DNA of 48,664 nt, from the NCBI GenBank assembly GCA_002329365.1, contig DCUB01000038.1, forward strand, positions 8,053 to 56,716, written 5' to 3'. The translations under genes were made by a program, and so were the position numbers. Origin of the DNA: Ruminococcaceae bacterium UBA1425 (GTDB lineage Bacteria > Bacillota > Clostridia > Oscillospirales > Acutalibacteraceae). Shown here piece by piece: positions 16,968 to 26,000 of the stretch; the stretch's first letter is position 1, and each line of letters opens with the position of its first letter. The notes beneath the pieces were generated by a model. It was not told where the DNA came from, made no database searches, and was given only the letters and a program-made list of their open reading frames with translations.

Positions 16968-17834
16968 TTATTTCGCCTCCCTTTCGACTCTTTCGACGCG
17001 TTTCTGGTAATATTCCTCAAGGTCAGCTTTGCACTGGTTGTAGAGGTTTTCGTCTATAGCGCCGTAATGCCACTTGTAATTGCCTTCCATCATCTTTATG
17101 CCGGCTCCCTTTTTCGTGTCGGCAAGTATTAAAACGGGCTTGTCGTAGGAAAGCGCGAAATCAACAGCGTCGCAAAGCTCCTTTATGTTGTGTCCGTCGA
17201 CCTGCTTTACGGTAAAGCCGAAAGCCGTGAACTTGTCTGCAAGCGGCTCAAGCTTCATAACGTCCTCGGTGCCGCCGTCAATCATTAAGTGATTTCTGTC
17301 GACAAAGGTAATCAGATTGTTGAGGTTAAAATGGTTGATTGTCATGGCGGCTTCCCAGTTTGAGCCTTCGTCAAGCTCGCCGTCGCCCGTAAGGCAGTAT
17401 GTGATGTACTTCTTGCCGAGCACCCTTGCCGCTAAAGCAGTTCCCGCGGCTATGGGCAGACCGTGACCTAAAGAACCTGTTGAGGCGTCGACGCCGACGA
17501 CCTTGTTCGAGTCAAGATGTATGCCCATCTTGGAGTTTGTGAGGTTAAAGGTTTTTAACTGCTCCATATCGTTGTATCCGAAATCGCAGAGGACGGGCGC
17601 GTAGGCAATGCCGGCGTGACCCTTGCTGAGTATGAAGCGGTCTCTGTCCGGCCAGTTGGGGTCGTCCTTTTTGATGTTGAGATACTTATGATAGAGGATT
17701 GTAAGGATATCCATTGAGCTCATGCCGCCGCCGATGTGACCGCTGCCTGCCCAGTAGGTTGTGTCAAGACACAGATTACGCAGCTCGTGAGCCTTTTTTT
17801 CGAGGGCGAGCCACTCCTGTTTTGTTAATGACAT
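16968..17834 (-). CDS. Transketolase, N-terminal subunit
   Basis: A 288-residue thiamine-diphosphate-binding subunit. Motifs are GSGHIGGGMSSMDIL, ILSKGHAGIAYAP, LGHGLPIAAGTALA and GDGELDEGSNWEAAM near residue 150 with the metal/diphosphate Asn in VDRNH. Split transketolases are common in anaerobes and archaea and also appear in secondary pathways with dedicated acceptors. The spacing to the class III aminotransferase is 23 bases, with AGGAGG before the ATG. Its place between aminotransferase and SCP2-like genes argues for a specialised role rather than the pentose phosphate pathway. Confidence 0.88.
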   Translation of the reverse strand: MSLTKQEWLALEKKAHELRNLCLDTTYWAGSGHIGGGMSSMDILTILYHKYLNIKKDDPNWPDRDRFILSKGHAGIAYAPVLCDFGYNDMEQLKTFNLTNSKMGIHLDSNKVVGVDASTGSLGHGLPIAAGTALAARVLGKKYITYCLTGDGELDEGSNWEAAMTINHFNLNNLITFVDRNHLMIDGGTEDVMKLEPLADKFTAFGFTVKQVDGHNIKELCDAVDFALSYDKPVLILADTKKGAGIKMMEGNYKWHYGAIDENLYNQCKADLEEYYQKRVERVEREAK

Positions 17835-17857
17835 GATATTCCTCCTTGTTTAATGAT

Positions 17858-19120
17858 TCACCCGAGCTCCGGATGATTCTTTTTGACTGCCCTGAACGCA
17901 TCTTCGGCAACTTCGATAGTATGGTTGATATCTTCGTCGGTGAGCGCCGCGTTGATGAAGTGGTTGTGGTGAGAGGTGAAGAATATTCCTCTTGAAACGC
18001 ACTCGGCAACCCACTCCTGATGAAGGAAGAGCGAGTTGTCGTTTGCGACTCTGAGATAGAAAAGAGCGGGCTTGCCGGAGGCGACAAGGTTAAAGCCGTT
18101 TTCCTTGCCGGCGACGATAAGACCGTTTATCAGCTTTGTGCCGAGAGTGTCGAACAGCTGGGGAGCGTTAATCTCCTTAAGCTTGTTGATTGTAGCTATA
18201 CAGGCAGCGAAGGGGACGGCGCTCATCCAGTAGCTGCCCGTTATGGAAAGACCGCTTATGGTATTCTTGAGATGCTCGCGCCCCATAAGAGCCGACATAT
18301 TGTAGCCGTTGGCAAGCGCCTTGCAGAAGCATATCATATCTGCCTTGAAGCCGAAATAATGGTCTGAACCGGCAAGGTCGAGACGGAATCCGGCGCGAAC
18401 GTCGTCAATAATAAGCTGAATGCCGTTGTCGTCGCAAATCTTTCTGACCTTTGCCCAGAATTCGTTTGTCATCACGACATTGTCGTGGAAATTGCCGTGG
18501 TCGTACGGCTGCGCAATGATTGCCGCAATCTCGTTTTTGTTTTCGGCAACAGTTTTTTCAAGCGCGGGGATGTCGTCCCACGGAAGAATTATGTTGTACA
18601 TGACTTCTTCTTCAAGAACTCCGCCGTAGTCCTTTTTTGCCTGCCATGGCGATACGCCGTGATAATAGCCCTTGAAGAATATTACTTTTTTGCGGTGAGT
18701 ATACGCTCTTGCCGTAACAACAGCCGTCTGCGTAGTGTCGTTGCCGTTTTTGGCAAAAAAGCACCAATCGGCCGAATCGACGGTGTCGACAAGCATCTCG
18801 GCGCACTCGACCATTATCTTGCTGGGGGAGGTTGTGCAGTTGCCGAGCTTCATCTGAGCCGCGACGGCGGCGTCTACGTCGGGGTCGTTATAGCCGAGAA
18901 TGTTGGGACCGTAGGCGCACATGTAGTCGATGTACCTGTTTCCGTCAACATCCCAGAAATACGTGCCTTCTGCCTTTTCCGAGAAAAGAGGCCATTTTTC
19001 AACGGGGATGAACAGACCCTCGGCAGGACCGAGATGACCGTAAACACCTGCGGGGATAACCTTGGAGGCTCTTGAGAACCACTCACGGCTTTTTTCGTGT
19101 GTATATTCAGGAAAACTCAT
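17858..19120 (-). CDS. Class III PLP aminotransferase (GSA-aminomutase-like)
   Basis: A 420-residue fold-type I enzyme of the class III group. The N-terminal YFWDVDGNRYIDYMCAYGP, FAKNGNDTTQTAV, LIIDDVRAGFRLD (PLP-ring Asp near 239) and FCKALANGYNMSALMG (PLP-lysine near 264) are clear. It resembles glutamate-1-semialdehyde aminomutase but with no haem-biosynthesis neighbours. Family members often aminate ketones in secondary pathways. Placed before a split transketolase, it could transaminate the hydroxyketone made by that enzyme. GGGAGG precedes the ATG. Confidence 0.82.
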   Translation of the reverse strand: MSFPEYTHEKSREWFSRASKVIPAGVYGHLGPAEGLFIPVEKWPLFSEKAEGTYFWDVDGNRYIDYMCAYGPNILGYNDPDVDAAVAAQMKLGNCTTSPSKIMVECAEMLVDTVDSADWCFFAKNGNDTTQTAVVTARAYTHRKKVIFFKGYYHGVSPWQAKKDYGGVLEEEVMYNIILPWDDIPALEKTVAENKNEIAAIIAQPYDHGNFHDNVVMTNEFWAKVRKICDDNGIQLIIDDVRAGFRLDLAGSDHYFGFKADMICFCKALANGYNMSALMGREHLKNTISGLSITGSYWMSAVPFAACIATINKLKEINAPQLFDTLGTKLINGLIVAGKENGFNLVASGKPALFYLRVANDNSLFLHQEWVAECVSRGIFFTSHHNHFINAALTDEDINHTIEVAEDAFRAVKKNHPELG

Positions 19121-19134
19121 TTTCTCATCCTCCC

Positions 19135-19893
19135 TTATGCAAGATAAAGAGCTACTCTGTCGAGTATTCTGTTTAAATTGTCGAGCATGGAAGCCATGCC
19201 CTTCATTCTTATTGTTCCCTCGCCGATGCAGGCAAGAGCGTTGACTTTGCCGTTAAAAAGGTCGCTTGCGAGCTGCATGGAACCGAACTCCATTATGGCT
19301 CTCGGCGCATCTTCGCAGTTTTTGATTGTCGTAAGCTTATGATTCTTCGCCCTTATGTTTGCCTTGGGACCGTCCTTTATCGACATCATAATGTCGCCGT
19401 CGTCGATATTCGAGGCGCTGAAGGTGCTGATGGGGTCATGGTTGCCGAGCTGCGAAATGGCGCTTGTGATGGTGTAGAAGGTTAACGTTGTGGAGAGGTT
19501 GAAGAACTCGGGGTCCTTCAATGCCTCGGGAGTGGGACGCATTACCTCCTCAAGCCTGTCTGTAAGCGCTGTAAAGGTCTTGAGTAAAAAGCTGATTTTT
19601 GTAAAGCCCTTGCTGGGGAAAGGCTTTACGGTGCCGTTAATCATGCCGTTGAATTTGTCGACATTGGAAAACGGAAGCTTAATGTCGCAATCGGAGCAGC
19701 CTTCCGTAACTGTGCATTTGCCGTTGGCAAACCTGATTGTTGCCTGAGGTCCGTCCTTGACGTCGAAGCCGGTTGAAATCGGCTTTGTGCCCTTAAGCAG
19801 TTCCTTCGCTTTTCCGTCCAACTCGCACAAATCTTCAAGTGTGCCGAGTACGGCGAACATGTTTATGTACGCCATTGTTTTGTTGTCAGTCAA
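19135..19893 (-). CDS. Tandem SCP2-like lipid-binding protein 2
   Basis: A 252-residue protein with two SCP2-like modules: PQATIRFANGKCTVTEG with FSNVDKFNGMINGTVKPFP, and PKANIRAKNHKLTTIKNC with FGSMQLASDLFNGKVNALA. It is distantly similar to the protein at 15112-15918. The open frame runs to 19956 without a plausible ribosome site; GGGGG with a 7-base spacer picks the TTG at 19893. It is the first gene of the operon, behind the promoter at 19945-19973. The likely role is binding an acyl chain or lipid intermediate in the cytosol; this is inference. Confidence 0.65.
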   Translation of the reverse strand: MTDNKTMAYINMFAVLGTLEDLCELDGKAKELLKGTKPISTGFDVKDGPQATIRFANGKCTVTEGCSDCDIKLPFSNVDKFNGMINGTVKPFPSKGFTKISFLLKTFTALTDRLEEVMRPTPEALKDPEFFNLSTTLTFYTITSAISQLGNHDPISTFSASNIDDGDIMMSIKDGPKANIRAKNHKLTTIKNCEDAPRAIMEFGSMQLASDLFNGKVNALACIGEGTIRMKGMASMLDNLNRILDRVALYLA

Positions 19894-19944
19894 AATTAAT
19901 CCCCCTTTGCAGAATATTATCGTTCCGAACAAACAGACGAATAA

Positions 19945-19973
19945 ATTATAACACAATAAGGTAATAAATACAA
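19945..19973 (-). promoter_or_regulatory. Promoter of the SCP2/transketolase/aminotransferase operon
   Basis: On the minus strand, TTGTAT (19968-19973) and a perfect TATAAT (19945-19950) are 17 bases apart, about 50 bases upstream of the TTG start. Confidence 0.6.
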
Positions 19974-20031
19974 TAATTCTGCCTAATTTTTTTTGCGGCG
20001 CGTACTGCGTTAATAAGTATAAAGAGGTATT

Positions 20032-20080
20032 GATAAAGAAAGGGGCTGAAACAAAACTTCATAAGTCCTGATTCAGCCCC
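20032..20080 (-). terminator. Rho-independent terminator of phosphatase/ceramidase operon
   Basis: On the minus strand a 9-bp stem, GGGGCTGAA with TTCAGCCCC (20042-20050, 20072-20080), is followed by TTTCTTTATC. It ends transcription from the ceramidase-like gene before the SCP2 operon promoter. A palindrome CCGGAAATTTCCGG lies beside it at 20089-20102. Confidence 0.75.
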
Positions 20081-20141
20081 GGAACCGGCCGGAAATTTCC
20101 GGTTGATTATTAACAATAGTCATCAAAGCCGCGCCGCTATG

Positions 20142-21665
20142 CTATTTTGCGGCCTCTTTTGTTTCTCTGACAGTTTTAATCATTGACTCGAAAACGTCCG
20201 CAATTCTTTGCGCCGTGTTCGGCCCGAGCGAGTTCGTTTCCTCGTAATGGTTTCTGCCGTGCCTGTCGTGTACCCTTTCAAAGTACGGCGTATCGGGATT
20301 CAGCAGGAAGTCGTTCGGGGGAACGACGTAGCCCACCTCGTCGTTTGCAAGACCGAAGATAACAATGCTGTCGTCGCCGGCGATTTCCAAAAGAGTTTTC
20401 GGGTTTACCTCCGCCCCGAGGCCGGTCGCCGACTCGTCTTCGTCGAGATATCCTCCGTAGGCAAGCTCAGGGAACAGCTCGCAGGGAAGCAACAGCATGT
20501 GGAGGTCGCCTATCTCGCAATAAGTCATTTCAGACTTAAGCGAAAGACAAAGGGAGGAATTGGTGTCGTAATATGCCTTTGCCTTGATAATTCCCGCGGT
20601 TTTTGCAAGCATGAGTATAGAGTTGTCGGCCTCAAAGTAAAACTCCTGCCTGATGAAATTAATCACCGGGGAAAGCTTCTTTTCGTCCTTTATCGAAAGT
20701 GCGTACCCTGCAAGCTTTTTGCCGATATTTCCAGTTGATTCGGCGAAATCACCGCCGCTTTTCCGTATCTCGCTTTCGTTTTCGATATACATGCTTATCA
20801 TACCGCCGATTGCGCCGACAAAGTAAATAGTTTCAGCGCCGGTTTTTTCGCGTATTTCATCACGCATATAGCCCGGGAAATCCGCGCTGACGCGGCTGTT
20901 GCAGCCCTGAAGCGACTCTGAATGCGAGGCGAAATTGAGCATGTAAACCTCTCTTGACCCGTCCTTCGGAACAAAGCGGACTCTTGTGAGCGTTTTTGAA
21001 TAGACAACGGGCAGACGGATATCCTCCTGCATGTCGGGAACCTCGACGGAGCCGAGGAAAAGGTCACCGTCGCGCCTGTCTTTATATGCCGCTATTGCGG
21101 CGTTTTTGACCTGGTCAAACACAAGCTTCATATACGACGGGTCTTTCCCCGAGAAGGGAAGCTTTCCCCATATGCCCATTGTGTCGATGCCGGCGTGATT
21201 GTGCGTTGCCATAATGTTGATGCTGCGGCATTCTGCCGTTCTCGCAAAATCCGCGAGCGACGCCCGAAGGGCGTTTACATCGGAATTAAGCATGCCGACA
21301 ATATCAAGAGAAACGAAAAGCACGGCACCGCGCCCGCTGTTGTCGTCAAGCCACAGCGCGTGCGCGCACGGAGCGTCGAGAACGCCCGTCGCCGGGTTGT
21401 TTTCGCCGTAGCCCGCGACATAGTATTTCTTTTGCGGTATTCCGTCTGGCAGTATGCTTGCCTTGCCGAAGCCGACTGTGAAGTGCTTTGCCTTCGGTTT
21501 TGCCATGTAGTCGAATTTTGCAGGACCGATGACGGGAGGTGCTTTGTAATTTGATAAAGTTTTGCCCGCTAAGGCAAAGGAGCCTCTCAGACCTTTTGAA
21601 AAAGCTACCAGACTCTTGTGCCCGATATCGCTGTTAAAGTTCTTCATAAAATCCTTGAGAGCCAT
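20142..21665 (-). CDS. Neutral-ceramidase-like amidohydrolase, paralogue 2
   Basis: A 507-residue paralogue of the protein at 217-1824. It keeps the zinc-binding ATHNHAGID (His155, His157), a second histidine block NFASHSESL, LLLPCELFPELAYGG (glutamate ligand region) and GLANDEVGYVVPPNDF, then a C-terminal block ending NSLGPNTAQRIAD as in neutral ceramidases. No signal peptide is visible, so it acts inside the cell if functional. It begins 18 bases after the broken alkaline phosphatase gene, with GGGGTGATG before its ATG, and ends in TAG. The acyl-amide substrate is unknown. Confidence 0.75.
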   Translation of the reverse strand: MALKDFMKNFNSDIGHKSLVAFSKGLRGSFALAGKTLSNYKAPPVIGPAKFDYMAKPKAKHFTVGFGKASILPDGIPQKKYYVAGYGENNPATGVLDAPCAHALWLDDNSGRGAVLFVSLDIVGMLNSDVNALRASLADFARTAECRSINIMATHNHAGIDTMGIWGKLPFSGKDPSYMKLVFDQVKNAAIAAYKDRRDGDLFLGSVEVPDMQEDIRLPVVYSKTLTRVRFVPKDGSREVYMLNFASHSESLQGCNSRVSADFPGYMRDEIREKTGAETIYFVGAIGGMISMYIENESEIRKSGGDFAESTGNIGKKLAGYALSIKDEKKLSPVINFIRQEFYFEADNSILMLAKTAGIIKAKAYYDTNSSLCLSLKSEMTYCEIGDLHMLLLPCELFPELAYGGYLDEDESATGLGAEVNPKTLLEIAGDDSIVIFGLANDEVGYVVPPNDFLLNPDTPYFERVHDRHGRNHYEETNSLGPNTAQRIADVFESMIKTVRETKEAAK

Positions 21666-21683
21666 AACACATCACCCCGATTA

Positions 21684-22826
21684 TTATTTTATGTCAAGAA
21701 ATGATAATATTTTATAAAAAGTACGCGGGATTAAACCGTAACCGATTTGAGTGAAATCGCTTTCTATTCCGAGAACGCGCGAGGCGAGAAGCGGCACTTC
21801 TTTGTTATTGATGACCTGACCGTTTTCGATTATTTTGTCGGTGCCGTATACGCGCAGGGGAACATTGACGCCCGAATGCGAGCCGGATGTAAACTTGTAC
21901 TCGCCGTCGATTTCCTTAATGGCTCCCGTTTCATGGTCGGCTGTGACTATTACTACCGTTTCGCCGTCCTCAGCCGCAAAATCAAGAGCTACACGCACGG
22001 CGTTGTCAAAGCCGTAAAGCGCGTCAACCATCCCCTACGCTTTATTGCCGTGAGAATTTTTATCTATGTGAGCGCCCTCCACCATGAGGAAAAATCCTTC
22101 GTCATCGTTATCGAGTATTCTGATAGCCGACTCTGTCATTTCCGCAAGAGTGGGAGTCGTTTCAGACTCGGGCATTCTTGACCAGCAGTCGTCGGCGAAC
22201 TGACCGAAGCTTTTCGAGCCGTTTTCGAGAGCGTTCATTTCCTCAAGCGTCGCAATATAAGTGTATCCGTTTTTGGTGGATGTCCCGGCGTCGATATAAT
22301 CTTCGGAGTGACCCCAGATAAGGTCAATGCCGGACGCCATCTGCTGATAAGCGATAGTTCTGCCGTTTCCTCTTGACGAGGTGTGAGCCGAAAATCCCGC
22401 GGGTGTTGCGCCCGTTGTGCTGTCCGTGGTAATGACGCCGGTCCTCAAGCCGTTTTTCATTGCAGCCTCGGTTATTGAGGTGGGAATGACAAATGCCCCT
22501 AACGGGTCAAGCGGAAAAACGCTGACGCAGCCGTTGTTTGTTCTGACGCCGCAGGCGAGAGCCGTTGCTCCCGCGGCGCTGTCCGTGACCTTGCTGCTGA
22601 ACGAGCGCGTCATTGACTGTCCCTTATACGGAAAAGTATCCATGGCAAGCGCTGTGCCTTCCTTCTGCTTTGCCATTTCGAGGTGATTTTCTCCCATGCC
22701 GTCGCCAATCATGATTATGACGTTTTTGATTTCGGGGCTTTCATCTGCCGCAAATGCCGTCGAGCACAGCGAGAGCGCCATTAACGCCGCAAGCATGACC
22801 GACATCAGTTTCATTACGTTTTTCAC
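21684..22826 (-). pseudogene. Alkaline phosphatase interrupted by an in-frame TAG
   Basis: The two open frames lie in the same reading frame and together make one alkaline phosphatase. The first part has a signal peptide (ending STAFA), IIMIGDGMG (metal Asp), VTDSAAGATAL (phosphoserine) and VEGAHIDKNSHGN. A TAG codon at 22035-22037 (codon 264) follows HGNKA. The remainder, after one Gly, carries TADHETGA and the last ligand GSHSGVNVP. One base change (for example GAG or CAG to TAG) explains it. The truncated product would lack two metal ligands. The start is GTG at 22826 with AGGGAG upstream. Read-through is possible but unsupported. Confidence 0.85.
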
Positions 22827-22868
22827 ATTTACATCTCCCTTAAAATTATTTTGTAATGGACACAAAAA

Positions 22869-22898
22869 ATTATATAACACTGACTCTTGAAAAGTCAA
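22869..22898 (-). promoter_or_regulatory. Promoter for alkaline phosphatase/ceramidase operon
   Basis: On the minus strand, TTGACT (22893-22898) and TATAAT (22869-22874) have an 18-base spacer. A TGACT/AGTCA inverted repeat (22881-22897) overlaps the -35 box and spacer and may be an operator. Confidence 0.55.
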
Positions 22899-22939
22899 TA
22901 AAAATTGGTCAATAAATACAAATTTAATTCAAATTATAC

Positions 22940-22968
22940 TTGAGTTTTGAACAGAAATGATGTACAAT
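22940..22968 (+). promoter_or_regulatory. Promoter for the dockerin surface protein
   Basis: TTGAGT (22940-22945) and TACAAT (22963-22968) are 17 bases apart, about 70 bases upstream of the ATG at 23041. It is divergent from the phosphatase promoter. Confidence 0.6.
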
Positions 22969-23040
22969 ATATTTGTGTTAATGTATTTGAAACAATGTTT
23001 GGATTATATATCAGTCAATCTGTTGAAGGGATTTACTTTT

Positions 23041-26000
23041 ATGAAAACAAAAAAAGCTTTCTTTTGTATTTTTTTTGCTGTCTTGATTGCTGTTTCTCAG
23101 TCGTTGCCTGTCCTTGCAGCCGTTTGGAACGGCTCGGCGCAGGAGCCGAATGTAAACGGCGAGGGAGCATATGTCGTCAACACGCCCGAAAAGCTTAAGT
23201 GGATATCAAATCGGGTAAACTCCGGCGACAATAACATAGACGTCGTTGTAACAGCCGACCTTCAGCTTAACGCCACCGGTTCAACCGCGAACGAGTGGGT
23301 GCCCATCGGCACGTCCGAACATCCTTTTTTAGGCAGATTCAACGGCGGGAACCATATAATAAGCGGATTGTACATAAACAATCCTGACGATAACTATCAG
23401 GGCCTGTTCGGATATATCGGCACTACGGAAACGATAACGGTTGAATACGATGTAAACGGAACGCCTTACGAGGTTTATACATACACTCCGTCCGAAATAA
23501 GTTATGTCGTTCTCGAAAACGTCAACATTAAAGGCTCGTCTCACGTAGGCGGCGTCGCGGGCTATTCGCTCGGCGGTTCAGTCAAATACTGTTCGGTAAG
23601 CGGAACGGTTTGGGGAACGACAAATGTCGGGGGTATACTTGGGTACAACAGAAAAATGGCGACGGTTGAAAACTGTCTTAACACGGCTGCCGTTAAAGGC
23701 AACATCAGGGTCGGCGGAATCGTCGGTTACAATTTCAGCAACGCCGATATCGAGGGCTGCTGCAACAGCGGTATTATAAATGCGTCGTCATATGTGGGCG
23801 GGCTTGTGGGAACAAGCTCCGGCAGCACCGTCGCTCATTCTTACAACAAGGGCACAGTCAACGCCGAGGTCAACCAGGCGGGAGGGCTTATAGGATACGC
23901 CGCCTACGGCGACATTTTCGGAAACTACACGCTGGGCAGCGTAAACTGTCCCGGTGAGCTAACAGGCATCGCGTTCGGCAACGTGATATATTTAACAAAT
24001 ATTTATAAGTGTTATTATGACAAGGACAATCCGCCTATACCTTTTAATGACGACTTTGCATCACCCGCCGAACACGTTCTCATGCTGGACGAGATTTTTG
24101 TCGGTACACTTAACGTTGAACGCGACATTTTCGTCACCGACTATTTTGTAGTCAACGACGGATATCCTATTCTCAGATGGCAGCTTGATTCATGGACGGG
24201 TGACCAGAGCGAGCCGGCTACCGACGGCGCCGGCGTATACCTTATAGGAAACGGCAGCGAGCTTGCGTGGTTCGCGGCACTCGTAAACGGTACGCTTTCG
24301 GGAATACCTGCAAATCCCGGCGCCAACGCAAGGCTTACGAAGGATATCCTTTTGAATCCCGATATTTTTAACGAAACGTCAAACATATGGACTCCGATAG
24401 GCTCGCTTTCTAATCCGTATACGGGGAGTTTCGACGGTACAATGCACCGTGTCAGAGGAATATATATCAACAATACAAACTTGTATTATGCCGGTCTTTT
24501 CGGTTATGTCGGAGCGGGAGGCAGCATTTCAAATCTGTATACTGAAAATTCAAGCATTAAGGCAGGACGTTATGTGTCCGTAACAGCCGGATATAACGAC
24601 GGAACGATTACAAACTGTCATAACTCGGCAAAAGCGGAAGCCTCATATTACAACGGTGGCATTGTGGGTGAAAATCACGGAACAGTATCAGGCTGCAGCA
24701 ATAAGGGCAGCATTAAAAGCAGCAACTATGCAGGCGGAATTGTCGGAAGGAATTACGGCTTGGTTGAAAGCTGCTACAATAACGGCATTATCGACGGGAC
24801 TTCCCGCTCCGGAGGCATAGCAGGGGCAAACCACAGCATAATAAGATACGTTTACAGCAAGACCGGCATTAAAGGCGGCAATTATGTGGGCGGAATTGTC
24901 GGCGAGCTCAGCGGCGGCGCAAGCCTTAACGCCGCCTATTCCTACGGCCTCGTTACGGGTATCGGTTCCTATACCGCAGCCGTTGTCGGAAGCCTGAGCA
25001 ACAGCACCGCAAGCTACTGCTATTTCAATGCTGATATTTCCGGCGTAGGCGACAGCCATGCCATGGGGCTTACTACGGAACAGATGTCAGCGTCAACCTC
25101 CATAACTGTTTTTTCCGGCTTTTCCGGTGATTCGTGGGCAAAAAGAACAAGCGACATGTATTTCAACTATTGCCCGGAGCTCAGAGCTTTTTACGACTCC
25201 GACGATTTGCAAATCAAAGAGGCTTCGAAGCAGAGCGTTAAGGTTCTTAAGCCCGACTACGTTGTTATGGACGAGGTTGACGGCGAAATGAACACCTATT
25301 ACACAACGCTTTCAAGCGCCGCCAACCATATCGGTACGCGCGAGGGGAAAATGGTAATAATCGGCAACTGCGAGCTATCCAATCCGGTAACCATTGCCGG
25401 AAAGATTACAATAACCGGCGACGGCATACCGCATACCGTGCATAAAACTTTTGCCACTGCCGAAAACATGTTTAATATTACAGGTATTCTTACCATCGAC
25501 GCGGCGAATAACAGCACCGACAGCGCGCCTCTGCTTACGTTTGACGGAGGTCGCTATAACGCTCTTGCGGGAATATCGGCTTTCCGCATAGCCGCTGACG
25601 GCACATTAAACCTTTACAAAGGCACAAAGATAATTAACACCCAAACGACAGAGGACGGCGGCGCCATATACAACAACGGCGGCAAATTCAATATGTACGG
25701 CGGAGTAATTGAAAACAATATTACTTTGCGAAACGGCGGCGGATTGTACAACAACGGCGGCATCGTAAACATAACGGGCGGAATAATTACAGGAAACACG
25801 GCGCAAAACGGCGGCGGAATCTATTTTAACGGTGCTTTTGCGGAGGTCAATATTGAGGAAGTCACTATAAGCGCCAACAATACCACCATCGGCAGCGGCG
25901 GAGGGATTTACAACAATAACAGTACCGTTTATTTCAAAAGCGGCACAATAGAAGAAAACAGCGCATATCTTTACGGCGGCGGTCTATACAACAGCGGCAC

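Noticed and set aside
22035..22037. TAG as a recoded amino acid (pyrrolysine or reassigned code)
   Set aside because: TAG also ends the ceramidase-like genes at 217 and 20142, no suppressor gene is in the window, and a simple nonsense mutation is enough.
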